This document shows positions 1-7,294 of a DNA stretch of 64,000 nucleotides, one piece after another. The notes beneath the pieces were generated by a model. It made no database searches, was not told where the DNA came from, and was given only the letters and a program-made list of their open reading frames with translations. The DNA is taken from the NCBI GenBank assembly GCA_964479625.1, contig CAYZMS010000014.1, forward strand, positions 46,409-110,408, given 5' to 3'. This stretch comes from CAYZMS01 sp964479625 (GTDB taxonomy: Bacteria; Bacteroidota; Bacteroidia; Chitinophagales; Saprospiraceae). Made by a program: the position numbers and the translations under genes. The first letter of the stretch is position 1; each line of letters opens with the position of its first letter.

Positions 1-1
1 C

Positions 2-1687
2 CGGGAAGACTGGAAAATGGGGGAGGAGGTTGTTCGTCGTAACGCTTTCCCTACGGGCGCTCTTCGCGACTTATCCAACCCTAATAATGGGGGGAACCGC
101 CTGGGAGATCCAGGATGGCAACCGGCAAGCGTTAATGAACAATACTTCGGGTCTCAGGATAATGGCGGTGTACATATCAATAGCGGTATCCCTAATCATG
201 CCTTCTATTTGTTTGCTACCGAGGTAGGAAGAGACATAGCTGAGCAGGTTTTTTACCGCGCCTTGAGCAATTACCTGACCCGTTCTTCACAATTTACCGA
301 CCTGCGTATTGCAGTGGTTAAATCCATTGAAGACTTATATCCTTCTCAAGCCCAGCAACTCATTGGTGCTGCCGCAACCGCTTTCGACCAGGTAGGCATC
401 GATGGCCCTGGCGGAAATTACGAGGAGGACCTGGAGGTGAATACAGGTACGGAGTTTATGATTCTTACCGGTGCAGACAACGCTCAGGATACCAGTAGCT
501 TGAATGTCGTGAACCCCCGTACTGGTGATTTCATCTCCGTTCCCCTGGGAGGAGGTAACGGCATTAATACCCTGAGCCAGCCCAGCATAACAGATGATGG
601 GGAACTGGTGGTTTATGTCGGACAGGATAGGCATATTTACATAGTTCAATTGCAAAATGGTCAACTGGTGGAAGGCCCCTTACAAATTTCCACTGCCCCC
701 GAATGGAGAAGGGTTGTCGTTTCCAAAGATGGAAGCCGTTTAGCCGCAGTAACCCGCCAACGGGAACCGGTGATCCATCTGTTCGACTTCACTGGAGAGC
801 AGGTTCAACAAAAGGCTTTTGAGCTATTTAATCCAACCACTGCACCTGATAATCAGCAACGTACCTCTGACGTCGAATTCGCCGATGCTATGGAATTCAG
901 TCCTGATGGGCAATATGTCATTTACGATGCGAATAATGTAATTCCCTCTTTCTTCGGAAATGATGTTGAATATTTTGATGTAGGCATTCTAGAAGTATGG
1001 GATAATAATTTGGGTACTTTTGCTGAGGGACAAATCCTGAAAGTATTTGGCAATATCGAAGAAGGGTTGGCTGTGGGTAACCCTGCGCTTTCGAAAAACT
1101 CCCCCTATATTTTCACCGTAGATGTACTGGACCAGACCAATGGCGAGTCCTTCATTTTAGGGGTCAATTTTGAAACGGGAGAGATTGGAGGGATTCACCA
1201 GAACCCGAATAATGTCATTCACTACGGGAACTATTCTCCGGATGATCAATTTGTTTCTTATACCACCACTTCGGGAGGTGTCCCTGCTATTGCAGCTATT
1301 CAGCTGGCGGAGGACAAGATCAATGCTGCAAATGGCGCTCAGGAGCAACTGTTGTTTACGGGGGCTCGATGGCCCGTTTGGTATGCGCAGGGAGAGCGTT
1401 CTCTGGTCGTGGATACCGATGAGACCAGCCTCAATGGCAGTCCGGTACAGGTAATGCCTAATCCTTTTCAGGATGCCCTACGGGTACAATGGGAACAGGA
1501 GGGTGCTCAGCAAGGCTTTATTCAGGTTTTCGATATGTTCGGGCGGTCGGTATACCGCGAACAAAGCCAACTGGCAGCCGGCCTCCAAACTATCGAATTG
1601 CCTTTGAATGATTTACCTGCCGGAACTTACCTGATGAATATCCGGGTGGCAGGTGACCAGGTGAGCAGAAAGATCGTTAAGCAGTAG
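2..1687 (+). CDS. M4 (thermolysin-like) metallopeptidase with beta-propeller and T9SS sorting domain, 5' truncated
   Basis: The reading frame is open from the left edge, so the start and the zinc-binding HExxH region lie outside the window. The visible N-terminus is the end of an M4 catalytic domain: the block DNGGVHINSGIPNHAFYLFA contains the thermolysin-type catalytic His, followed by the helical segment ending AATAFDQVGI. The middle (about 250 residues) looks like a TolB/PD40-type propeller, with repeated segments such as FSPDGQYVIYD. The last 80 residues form a Por secretion (T9SS type A) domain, VMPNPFQDALRVQW to SRKIVKQ, so the enzyme is probably exported and surface-attached or released. 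It is followed by a strong hairpin terminator. Confidence 0.9.
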   Translation, partial: REDWKMGEEVVRRNAFPTGALRDLSNPNNGGNRLGDPGWQPASVNEQYFGSQDNGGVHINSGIPNHAFYLFATEVGRDIAEQVFYRALSNYLTRSSQFTDLRIAVVKSIEDLYPSQAQQLIGAAATAFDQVGIDGPGGNYEEDLEVNTGTEFMILTGADNAQDTSSLNVVNPRTGDFISVPLGGGNGINTLSQPSITDDGELVVYVGQDRHIYIVQLQNGQLVEGPLQISTAPEWRRVVVSKDGSRLAAVTRQREPVIHLFDFTGEQVQQKAFELFNPTTAPDNQQRTSDVEFADAMEFSPDGQYVIYDANNVIPSFFGNDVEYFDVGILEVWDNNLGTFAEGQILKVFGNIEEGLAVGNPALSKNSPYIFTVDVLDQTNGESFILGVNFETGEIGGIHQNPNNVIHYGNYSPDDQFVSYTTTSGGVPAIAAIQLAEDKINAANGAQEQLLFTGARWPVWYAQGERSLVVDTDETSLNGSPVQVMPNPFQDALRVQWEQEGAQQGFIQVFDMFGRSVYREQSQLAAGLQTIELPLNDLPAGTYLMNIRVAGDQVSRKIVKQ

Positions 1688-1706
1688 GCTAGTTTGTAGT
1701 CATTCC

Positions 1707-1732
1707 GGTTAGCGAACTTCAGTTCGCTAACC
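1707..1732. repeat. Perfect 11-bp hairpin after the M4 peptidase gene
   Basis: GGTTAGCGAAC and GTTCGCTAACC form a perfect stem around a TTCA tetraloop, 20 bp after the stop codon. No T-run follows, so it may be an mRNA 3'-end stabiliser or the first half of a tandem terminator with the hairpin at 1751-1793. Confidence 0.6.
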
Positions 1733-1750
1733 TGTGTACCAATAATCTCA

Positions 1751-1793
1751 AATAATAGAGCCGAAACAGCATCCCTGTTTCGGCTCTATTATT
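1751..1793. terminator. Bidirectional terminator, 19-bp perfect stem
   Basis: AATAATAGAGCCGAAACAG pairs perfectly with its complement across a 5-nt loop. The A/T-rich ends give U-runs in both directions. It sits between the convergent M4 peptidase and lepB genes and probably ends both transcripts. Confidence 0.85.
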
Positions 1794-1811
1794 TACCACC
1801 GGTATTGCGGC

Positions 1812-3425
1812 TTAACGTTTATCCGCGCTGGAGAAGATCCGTTTCCAGTTGATGCCTTTAGCGATATTCCCTTCCTTTGTGGAGAACCATATAAATAAAG
1901 GTTTTCCGACAATATGCGTTTCCGGTACATAACCCCAGATACGGGCATCTTCTGAATTGTGGCGGTTGTCTCCCATCATCCAGTAATAATCCAGTTTAAA
2001 GGTATAAGAGTCGGCCGGTTGGCCGTTGATGAAGATCTTTCCGTCCTTTTTTTCCAGTTCGTTATCCTCGTATACATTGATGATCCGTTCATAGTAGGGC
2101 ATATTCTGAGGGGTAAGTTGGACGGTCTCGCCGGCCTTGGGGATATAAATAGGACCGAAATTGTCCACTGACCAACCCTTTGTGATGGTAGGATCACCTG
2201 GGAAGATGCGTCGGGGGTTATCATTAAACTGACCAATATCGATGGGGTGAATTAGGATCTCGGGATCTGAAGCTTTGATTTTGTCAATCTGTTCCTGGTT
2301 GAGAATAGCCCGTAGGGAATTTGGGGAAGGCTGCCCCAGCAGGTCACTTTGGTAAATGCCCCATTTGTCAAAATTCCGGGTGTTGATCAAGCCACCTCCG
2401 GGGTTTTGCAGCAAATAGATAAATTGCATGTACCTGGGGTTTTCAGCGGGTTCGCCATTTATGTAGACCTGACGGTCAATGATCTGCAGGCTATCTCCCG
2501 GCAGGCCAACGCAGCGCTTGATATAATGATCTTTTTTGTCTACCGGGCGAGTAATTAACTTTACCCTACCCATATCCACGAGGCGCTTTTCCCGCTCTGG
2601 CATCAACCCTCGCTTATAGTCCTCTTGTGTCCAGACCCTGCCGGGGAAAACGTATACGCTATCCCCCACCGGCATATTAAAGACTACAGGGTCATTGTGG
2701 TCAATAGATTCTATTGCAGGTAAGCGCTTATATTCGAGTTGTGGTTTATCCAGATAGGATTTCCCTCCGACCACGGGAATACGGTTGTGCAAAAGGGGAA
2801 TCATGGCAATGGTCTGAGGGGTGCGGATCCCGTAATGGGCTTTGCTGACAAAAAGATAATCCCCCACCAATAAAGAACCTTCCATGGAGGGAGTAGGGAT
2901 CACATAGGCTTCGATCAGGAACATTCGAATGAAAGCTGCTGCAAAGACAGCAAAAATGATCGCCTCCGCCCACTCTCGAGTCTGCCCCTTTTTGTAGGGG
3001 TTATTGTCCTGAAGTTTTTTTAATTGTCGTTTATTGCCCTTCTCTACGGCTTCCTGTAGTTGTGCCTTATAGGCTTTTTCCTTTGGTACGGTTGGTCCGT
3101 CGTATTCTTCCTTCGAACTTAAGCCCAGATAGCCGAAAAATAAGGGGGTAGCGATCACGGCCAGCACACTATGCCAAAAACTGTATTTTTTGAAGGAACG
3201 CACCATTTCAATACTCATCCCTGCATAAATGAAAATATTGACGAGGGGGATCAGCAAAAACGCTGCATACCAGGCTTTTCGCCCGATGAGCTCCGTCCAG
3301 ACTACAAAGTTGTATCCCGGAACTAACCCCTGCCAGCCGGGTTTCCCCGCCTTTTGAAATACAAAGTAGAGACTGATGCTTAGCAGGATATAGGCTGCCA
3401 AAAAGAACATTGTAAGGCCCATCAA
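1812..3425 (-). CDS. lepB: Signal peptidase I (long Bacteroidota form)
   Basis: Inner-membrane S26 serine protease that removes Sec signal peptides. Catalytic Ser180 lies in IPTPSMEGSLLVGDYLFVSK and Lys303 in DHYIKRCVGLPGDS. The conserved C-terminal box GDNRHNSEDARIWG is near residues 485-498. At 537 residues it is about twice the enterobacterial catalytic core. The N-terminal 110 residues form a separate multi-helix membrane domain (three or four hydrophobic segments), then a charged linker and another transmembrane helix just before the Ser. A roughly 170-residue insertion separates the Lys box from the C-terminal box. The architecture is typical of the phylum. No operon partner is evident; the DUF1573 gene upstream is over 100 bp away. 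Confidence 0.95.
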   Translation of the reverse strand: MMGLTMFFLAAYILLSISLYFVFQKAGKPGWQGLVPGYNFVVWTELIGRKAWYAAFLLIPLVNIFIYAGMSIEMVRSFKKYSFWHSVLAVIATPLFFGYLGLSSKEEYDGPTVPKEKAYKAQLQEAVEKGNKRQLKKLQDNNPYKKGQTREWAEAIIFAVFAAAFIRMFLIEAYVIPTPSMEGSLLVGDYLFVSKAHYGIRTPQTIAMIPLLHNRIPVVGGKSYLDKPQLEYKRLPAIESIDHNDPVVFNMPVGDSVYVFPGRVWTQEDYKRGLMPEREKRLVDMGRVKLITRPVDKKDHYIKRCVGLPGDSLQIIDRQVYINGEPAENPRYMQFIYLLQNPGGGLINTRNFDKWGIYQSDLLGQPSPNSLRAILNQEQIDKIKASDPEILIHPIDIGQFNDNPRRIFPGDPTITKGWSVDNFGPIYIPKAGETVQLTPQNMPYYERIINVYEDNELEKKDGKIFINGQPADSYTFKLDYYWMMGDNRHNSEDARIWGYVPETHIVGKPLFIWFSTKEGNIAKGINWKRIFSSADKR

Positions 3426-3534
3426 TAATTGATTTAAGGAAAATGGAAAATCAGGGTAAAAGTAGGTGAAAATTAAAAAAGGAAAGGACTCCTTGGCTAA
3501 AAGTGGGGATATGGTCGACCAATTCTCGTTTTTT

Positions 3535-3882
3535 TCATTCTACTTCACCCTCTAAATAAAGCAGTTCGGCCTTTTTTTGATGGCTGAAATATACTTTGAT
3601 CTTTCGACGAAAATAGCCCAATTTGCGGGCATGGAACTCCACATGAATGGTATCTGTTGCAGCGGGTGGAATACCTTCCAGCTTGAATTCCGGAGCTGTG
3701 CAGCCGCAGGAAGCTCTTACGTTATCTATATAAATCGTATCGGAATGCTGATTGACAAAGGGATAATAGTAGTCGGAAAAGCTGTCTTTGGAGACCAGAC
3801 CGGCATCCTGCTCATTGCCATGAACCCAGTGAATGGCGCCCTGAAAGGAAAGCAGTAGTAGTATTGCGGAATAAAAGATCAT
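3535..3882 (-). CDS. DUF1573-family exported protein
   Basis: 115 residues with a hydrophobic N-terminal export segment. The core contains IDNVRASCGCTAPEF, the C-G-C-T motif characteristic of DUF1573 proteins, followed by beta strands (DTIHVEFHARKLGYFRRKIKVYF) of an immunoglobulin-like fold. Function is unknown; the family is common in Bacteroidota envelopes. It lies between lepB and a DUF2452 gene, all leftward, with gaps of 60-110 bp. Confidence 0.75.
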   Translation of the reverse strand: MIFYSAILLLLSFQGAIHWVHGNEQDAGLVSKDSFSDYYYPFVNQHSDTIYIDNVRASCGCTAPEFKLEGIPPAATDTIHVEFHARKLGYFRRKIKVYFSHQKKAELLYLEGEVE

Positions 3883-3944
3883 AGTGTGCAGGAAAAATAA
3901 TGCTGCAATTGGTTAAGGTAGCAAGAGGTTGTCAAAAAGACCTT

Positions 3945-4424
3945 TTAGTCCTCTTCCGCATTCAACGTTATATCGCCTTCCTGGAGTATATCCCAGGTAT
4001 GATCTGCCAGCATTTTAACCGTTGCAACAAAATGATAAGGAGGGTTGGGGCCCCACTCATCCGGTGCTACCATGGAAAGTACAAAACGCCCGTTGGCCCG
4101 CTGGAAAAGGTGGTAGGTGAACCCCACCAAAGGCTCGAAGTGCATCTCGGCCTGGTAAATGTTTTCACTGATCAAAACCCGCTTGCGTAAAGCCTTCGCC
4201 TGCTTAGCCAGCAATTCGAACTGTTTACGGAGCTGCTCCATTTGCATATCCGTTTGCTCATACATGGCCTGGACAGCACGTCCTTTTACCTTTCCCCGGT
4301 CGATCGGTTTTATCTCAACGCCACCCACAGTATGGGCATAAGGTAGGGTATGGGGGTTTGCGGCAATTTTATCCGCATCAATGGGATTGATAAAATCTGT
4401 ATTTTTTCCTTTTTCTTCCGGCAT
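3945..4424 (-). CDS. DUF2452 domain protein
   Basis: 159-residue soluble protein with no signal peptide. The central helix-rich segment (QMEQLRKQFELLAKQAKALRKR) and the tail (YHLFQRANGRFVLSMVAPDEWG...HFVATVKMLADHTWDIL) match what I know of DUF2452 proteins. Biochemical role is unknown; cytoplasmic location is likely. The start ATG at 4424 is preceded by an A/T-rich stretch and no Shine-Dalgarno, as for most genes here. Confidence 0.7.
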   Translation of the reverse strand: MPEEKGKNTDFINPIDADKIAANPHTLPYAHTVGGVEIKPIDRGKVKGRAVQAMYEQTDMQMEQLRKQFELLAKQAKALRKRVLISENIYQAEMHFEPLVGFTYHLFQRANGRFVLSMVAPDEWGPNPPYHFVATVKMLADHTWDILQEGDITLNAEED

Positions 4425-4498
4425 GCTGTAAAGTTACTATTTGTGGTACCTTACGAACCACGCAAAAGGCAATAAGTTTTCCGGAATATTTCTATAAC

Positions 4499-4607
4499 CG
4501 ATAACTGATAAGCCGGCCTGAAGACTTAGTTTGCATTTTTTGCCTTGGAAAAGGCAATTTGCTTTCGACCGAAGTCTCGTATTCCGCCCATCACTTATCA
4601 GTTATCG
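4499..4607. repeat. Nested inverted-repeat element in an intergenic region
   Basis: CGATAACTGATAAG (4499-4512) and CTTATCAGTTATCG (4594-4607) are perfect 14-bp inverted repeats at the ends. Inside, AGACTT (4522-4527) pairs with AAGTCT (4572-4577), and TTGCCTT GGAA AAGGCAA (4540-4557) forms a central hairpin. The nested symmetry resembles a small palindromic mobile element (REPIN/MITE-like) or a long structured 3' end. I saw no second copy in the window. Confidence 0.55.
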
Positions 4608-4613
4608 TACTGG

Positions 4614-5228
4614 TTACCAGTCTTCCCAGTCGTTGCCCCAGTTATCTACATCGGTAAAACCGCCGATGCGGAAGGTAATGGTACCTACGGGGCTATTAAA
4701 GCTTTGATTATCTAGGTCTAGGAAGTCATCTACTCCGGAGACCAGGCGATAGCCTCCGGTTCCGGCGATACGAAACCAATCGAAAATATTGATCTCGAAT
4801 CCGATCTCAGGAGTTACGACAAAAACGTTGTCATTACCTGCCTGTGGGCCGCTGCCCCGAGCTTTGGCTTTTCCCCAACCTACCCGCGCGCTGCCGTAAA
4901 AGTGCAGCAATTTATCTGTTTGTGGAGTTATGCCCAGCCAGAAACCACCGTGTTTAAGTTCGAGGTCGTATTCTGCAACACCGAAACGGTAGTCATCCAG
5001 TTTGGAAGTAAGGCCGTAGCCTCCCAGGAAAAAATCGTTCAGCACCAGGGCTCCACCACCACCGGTATTGATCACTGTTTCATCGGCTATGGAACTAAAC
5101 TCTACAAAGGGCCCGCCAAAAGCGCCTACCACATCAATATCGTTAAATAAGGTTTCCGTTTGTCCCCAGCCGAGGAGGGTACAGCTACTAAAAAAACTGA
5201 AAAGCAGGATTTTTTTCATAAAGCACAT
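4614..5228 (-). CDS. Exported outer-membrane-barrel-like protein, unknown function
   Basis: 204 residues beginning with a clear signal peptide (MKKILLFSFFSSCTLLGWGQ; an in-frame ATG at 5219 gives this start, the ATG at 5228 adds three residues). The mature part alternates short hydrophobic/aromatic strands with Gly/Asp turns (FFLGGYGLTSKLDDYRFGVAEYDLELKHGGFWLG, FRIAGTGGYRLV), as in small outer-membrane beta-barrels. It ends with an unusual acidic, Trp-rich tail (DNWGNDWEDW). I do not recognise a specific family. It is divergent from the thioredoxin-TPR gene. Confidence 0.65.
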   Translation of the reverse strand: MCFMKKILLFSFFSSCTLLGWGQTETLFNDIDVVGAFGGPFVEFSSIADETVINTGGGGALVLNDFFLGGYGLTSKLDDYRFGVAEYDLELKHGGFWLGITPQTDKLLHFYGSARVGWGKAKARGSGPQAGNDNVFVVTPEIGFEINIFDWFRIAGTGGYRLVSGVDDFLDLDNQSFNSPVGTITFRIGGFTDVDNWGNDWEDW

Positions 5229-5281
5229 TTTTTCAATTGTAAAAGTAAAGGGGCTTCACTACCCACAGATTCTGTTTTTTT

Positions 5282-5297
5282 GGTGATAATATTCACC
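5282..5297. promoter_or_regulatory. Crp/Fnr-type operator candidate upstream of the thioredoxin-TPR gene
   Basis: GGTGATAATATTCACC has 5-bp arms (GGTGA/TCACC) and the TGA-N6-TCA core of Crp/Fnr sites. Its centre (5289.5) is 29.5 bp before a partial -7 box GAATTTTA at 5319-5326. That is the same offset as at the two best promoters in this module (13833/13863 and 15555/15526). The downstream gene starts at 5386. Confidence 0.5.
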
Positions 5298-5385
5298 GAA
5301 CAAATGTGAAACCCTTTCGAATTTTAGGATGTAATTAATAGACTAAGACCCCCATTTACTCGCTTGAAATTTAGAACGAAATTAT

Positions 5386-6165
5386 ATGGACTTTCAAAAA
5401 GCTGTTATTGAACGCAGTTTCGATTTACCCGTTGTAGTAGACTTTTGGGCAGCCTGGTGTAATCCCTGCCGGGTTTTAGGGCCGGTGATCGAACAACTGG
5501 CGGAAGAACAGGCAGGGCGCTGGGAATTGGTAAAGGTCAATACCGAAGAACAACAAGCTATCGCAGCTCAATACGGTATTCGAAGTATTCCAAATGTGAA
5601 ATTGTTTCACAAAGGAGAGGTGATCGCCGAATTTGCCGGTGCTTTGCCTCGTACTCAGATCCTGCAGTGGCTGGATGAACAATTACCCGACGATCGAAAG
5701 ATCGCATTGCAGGCACTTAAAGAACGCTGGGAACAAGGTACGGCCGACCCCGAGGAAATAGAGACCTTCGCAGATCATAATGCTGATCTGCCAGAGGCTA
5801 GGCAATTACTTGCCAGAACTATCTTGTTTTCCAAGCCGGAACGCGCCCTTGCGCTGCTTCCCCAACTGCAGCCCAATGAAAAAGGCTACGAGGAGAACGA
5901 AGACCTAAAGGTGCTGGCTGAGTTGATGAAGAGCCAACCCGAAACTGATCAGGCTGCGGGAAAAGCACTCCTTGAGGCAAAGCAGGCGCTGCAGGCGGGT
6001 AATGTTGAAACGGCCATCAAACAACTGATCGAAGCTACCGGGCAAGACAAGTCTTATCTTGATGACTTGCCGAGGCGGTCAGCCATTGCTCTTTTTCGAA
6101 TCCTGGGATCCGGGCATGTCCTGACCAAAGCCTATCGCTGGAAATTTGATATGGCCTTGTACTAG
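5386..6165 (+). CDS. Thioredoxin-TPR protein (CnoX/YbbN-like)
   Basis: Residues 1-107 are a thioredoxin fold with the active site WAAWCNPC (Cys25, Cys28) and the cis-Pro loop RSIPNV (Pro69). Residues 110-259 are helical, with TPR-like repeats, as in CnoX/YbbN co-chaperones that protect clients during oxidative stress. E. coli CnoX lacks the first catalytic Cys. Here both are present, so oxidoreductase activity is plausible. It is cytoplasmic (no signal peptide). A Crp/Fnr-like site lies about 90 bp upstream of the ATG, linking it to the neighbouring two-component system. Convergent with the response regulator gene. Confidence 0.85.
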   Translation: MDFQKAVIERSFDLPVVVDFWAAWCNPCRVLGPVIEQLAEEQAGRWELVKVNTEEQQAIAAQYGIRSIPNVKLFHKGEVIAEFAGALPRTQILQWLDEQLPDDRKIALQALKERWEQGTADPEEIETFADHNADLPEARQLLARTILFSKPERALALLPQLQPNEKGYEENEDLKVLAELMKSQPETDQAAGKALLEAKQALQAGNVETAIKQLIEATGQDKSYLDDLPRRSAIALFRILGSGHVLTKAYRWKFDMALY

Positions 6166-6167
6166 AG

Positions 6168-6187
6168 CGAAAGGCCACTGCCTTTCG
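6168..6187. terminator. Short hairpin between convergent genes
   Basis: CGAAAGGC CACT GCCTTTCG is a perfect 8-bp stem immediately after the thioredoxin-TPR stop codon and just before the response-regulator stop. No T-run follows, so termination strength is uncertain. Confidence 0.45.
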
Positions 6188-6190
6188 TCT

Positions 6191-7243
6191 CTATCCCGGT
6201 AAATGCTGTAGCTTTTCCCGATTCTTAATGGTTATCAGGCCATCGGTAATATCAATGTAGCCGTCGTGTTTAAATTCGGTGAGCATTCGGATCACGCTTT
6301 CCTTGGCAGTCCCTACAATGCGGGCAAGGTCATCGCGTAGAATGCTGATCTCATCCGTGTCTTCTTTTTCGCTAAGGAACAGAACGGCATCCGCAACGCG
6401 TTTTCGAACAGAGTTATAAGCCAACTGGAGTAACTGCTCCTCCTTATTGCTGACATTATTGGCCAGCATTCGGATCAGTTGGGAAGAAACATCGCGATTA
6501 CTGTACATTAGTTTTTGGAAGTCTTCCTTGGGAATGAGGCTGAGTTCACTTTCTTCCAGAGCAGCTGCAGATTCGGTGTAGGGATTATCCTTGATCAGGT
6601 CTACGTAGCCGATGAAGTCCCCGGCCTTGTATATGTCAATAATGTAATCCTTCCCATTTTCATTGGTTTTGTAAGTTTTGATCTTTCCGCTTTTTACAAA
6701 AAACAGATAACGGGGATAGTCCCCTTCATCGAAAAGGTTATCTCGTTTTTTAAAGACCTTGGTTTTGCGATCATTGGAGAGTTTCTGTAATTCCTCATAA
6801 CCTTTGGCCTCATTGATAAAGGCACTTAGTCCCTCCTCTGTCTGGTCATATTGCTTGCGTAATTGATGGCTTTTTCGGAGGCGGATTTCAATGACCGAAA
6901 GGAGTTCGTCCTTGTAAAAGGGCTTGGTCACATAGTCGTCAGCTCCCAGGTTCATACCGCGGCGGAAGTCTGATTTTTCAGCTTTTGCAGTTAAAAAAAT
7001 GAAAGGAATAGCTGCAGTTTCCGGCTTTTTACTAAGGATGTTCAAAACCCCAAAGCCATCCAGCCGAGGCATCATGACATCGCAGAGAATGAGGTCTGGT
7101 TTATGTTCCAAAGCTAAATCGACGCCCACCTTTCCGTCTTCCGCTAACATGATTTCAAAACCACTTAATTCGAGGATCTCTTCCAGGTTCTCCCGTACTT
7201 CGAGGTTGTCCTCTATGACCAGAATCCTTTTAGTGTCTTCCAT
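6191..7243 (-). CDS. Hybrid response regulator: receiver + Crp/Fnr-type sensor and HTH output
   Basis: Residues 1-125 are a receiver: acidic pair Glu11/Asp12, phospho-acceptor Asp55 (LILCDVMMP), Thr85 and Lys107 (YVTKPF). Residues about 165-255 are a cyclic-nucleotide-binding-type beta barrel (LFDEGDYPRYLFFVKSGKIK) whose phosphate-binding loop lacks the usual Glu/Arg pair, so cAMP binding is doubtful. Residues 275-345 are a Crp-type winged helix. The recognition helix IVGTAKESVIRML keeps Glu315 and Arg319, equivalent to CRP Glu181/Arg185, which read the TGA half-site. There is no Fnr-type N-terminal Cys cluster. It lies 51 bp downstream of the FixL-like kinase on the same strand. Inference: it is phosphorylated by that kinase and controls TGA-N6-TCA sites nearby. 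Confidence 0.93.
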   Translation of the reverse strand: MEDTKRILVIEDNLEVRENLEEILELSGFEIMLAEDGKVGVDLALEHKPDLILCDVMMPRLDGFGVLNILSKKPETAAIPFIFLTAKAEKSDFRRGMNLGADDYVTKPFYKDELLSVIEIRLRKSHQLRKQYDQTEEGLSAFINEAKGYEELQKLSNDRKTKVFKKRDNLFDEGDYPRYLFFVKSGKIKTYKTNENGKDYIIDIYKAGDFIGYVDLIKDNPYTESAAALEESELSLIPKEDFQKLMYSNRDVSSQLIRMLANNVSNKEEQLLQLAYNSVRKRVADAVLFLSEKEDTDEISILRDDLARIVGTAKESVIRMLTEFKHDGYIDITDGLITIKNREKLQHLPG

Positions 7244-7294
7244 CTATTTTGCTTGTTTATAGTTGTGATAATCGTCGGCCCGAGTGGCCAAAAC

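Noticed and set aside
6191..7243. Direct oxygen sensing by the regulator as an Fnr-type iron-sulfur protein
   Set aside because: No N-terminal cysteine cluster; the N-terminus is a receiver domain.
7264..7279. TGATAATCGTCG just upstream of the response regulator, as an autoregulatory site
   Set aside because: It has one mismatch in the TCA half, and the 29.5-bp offset would place a -7 box on the start codon. It may be a weak repressor site but I do not count it.
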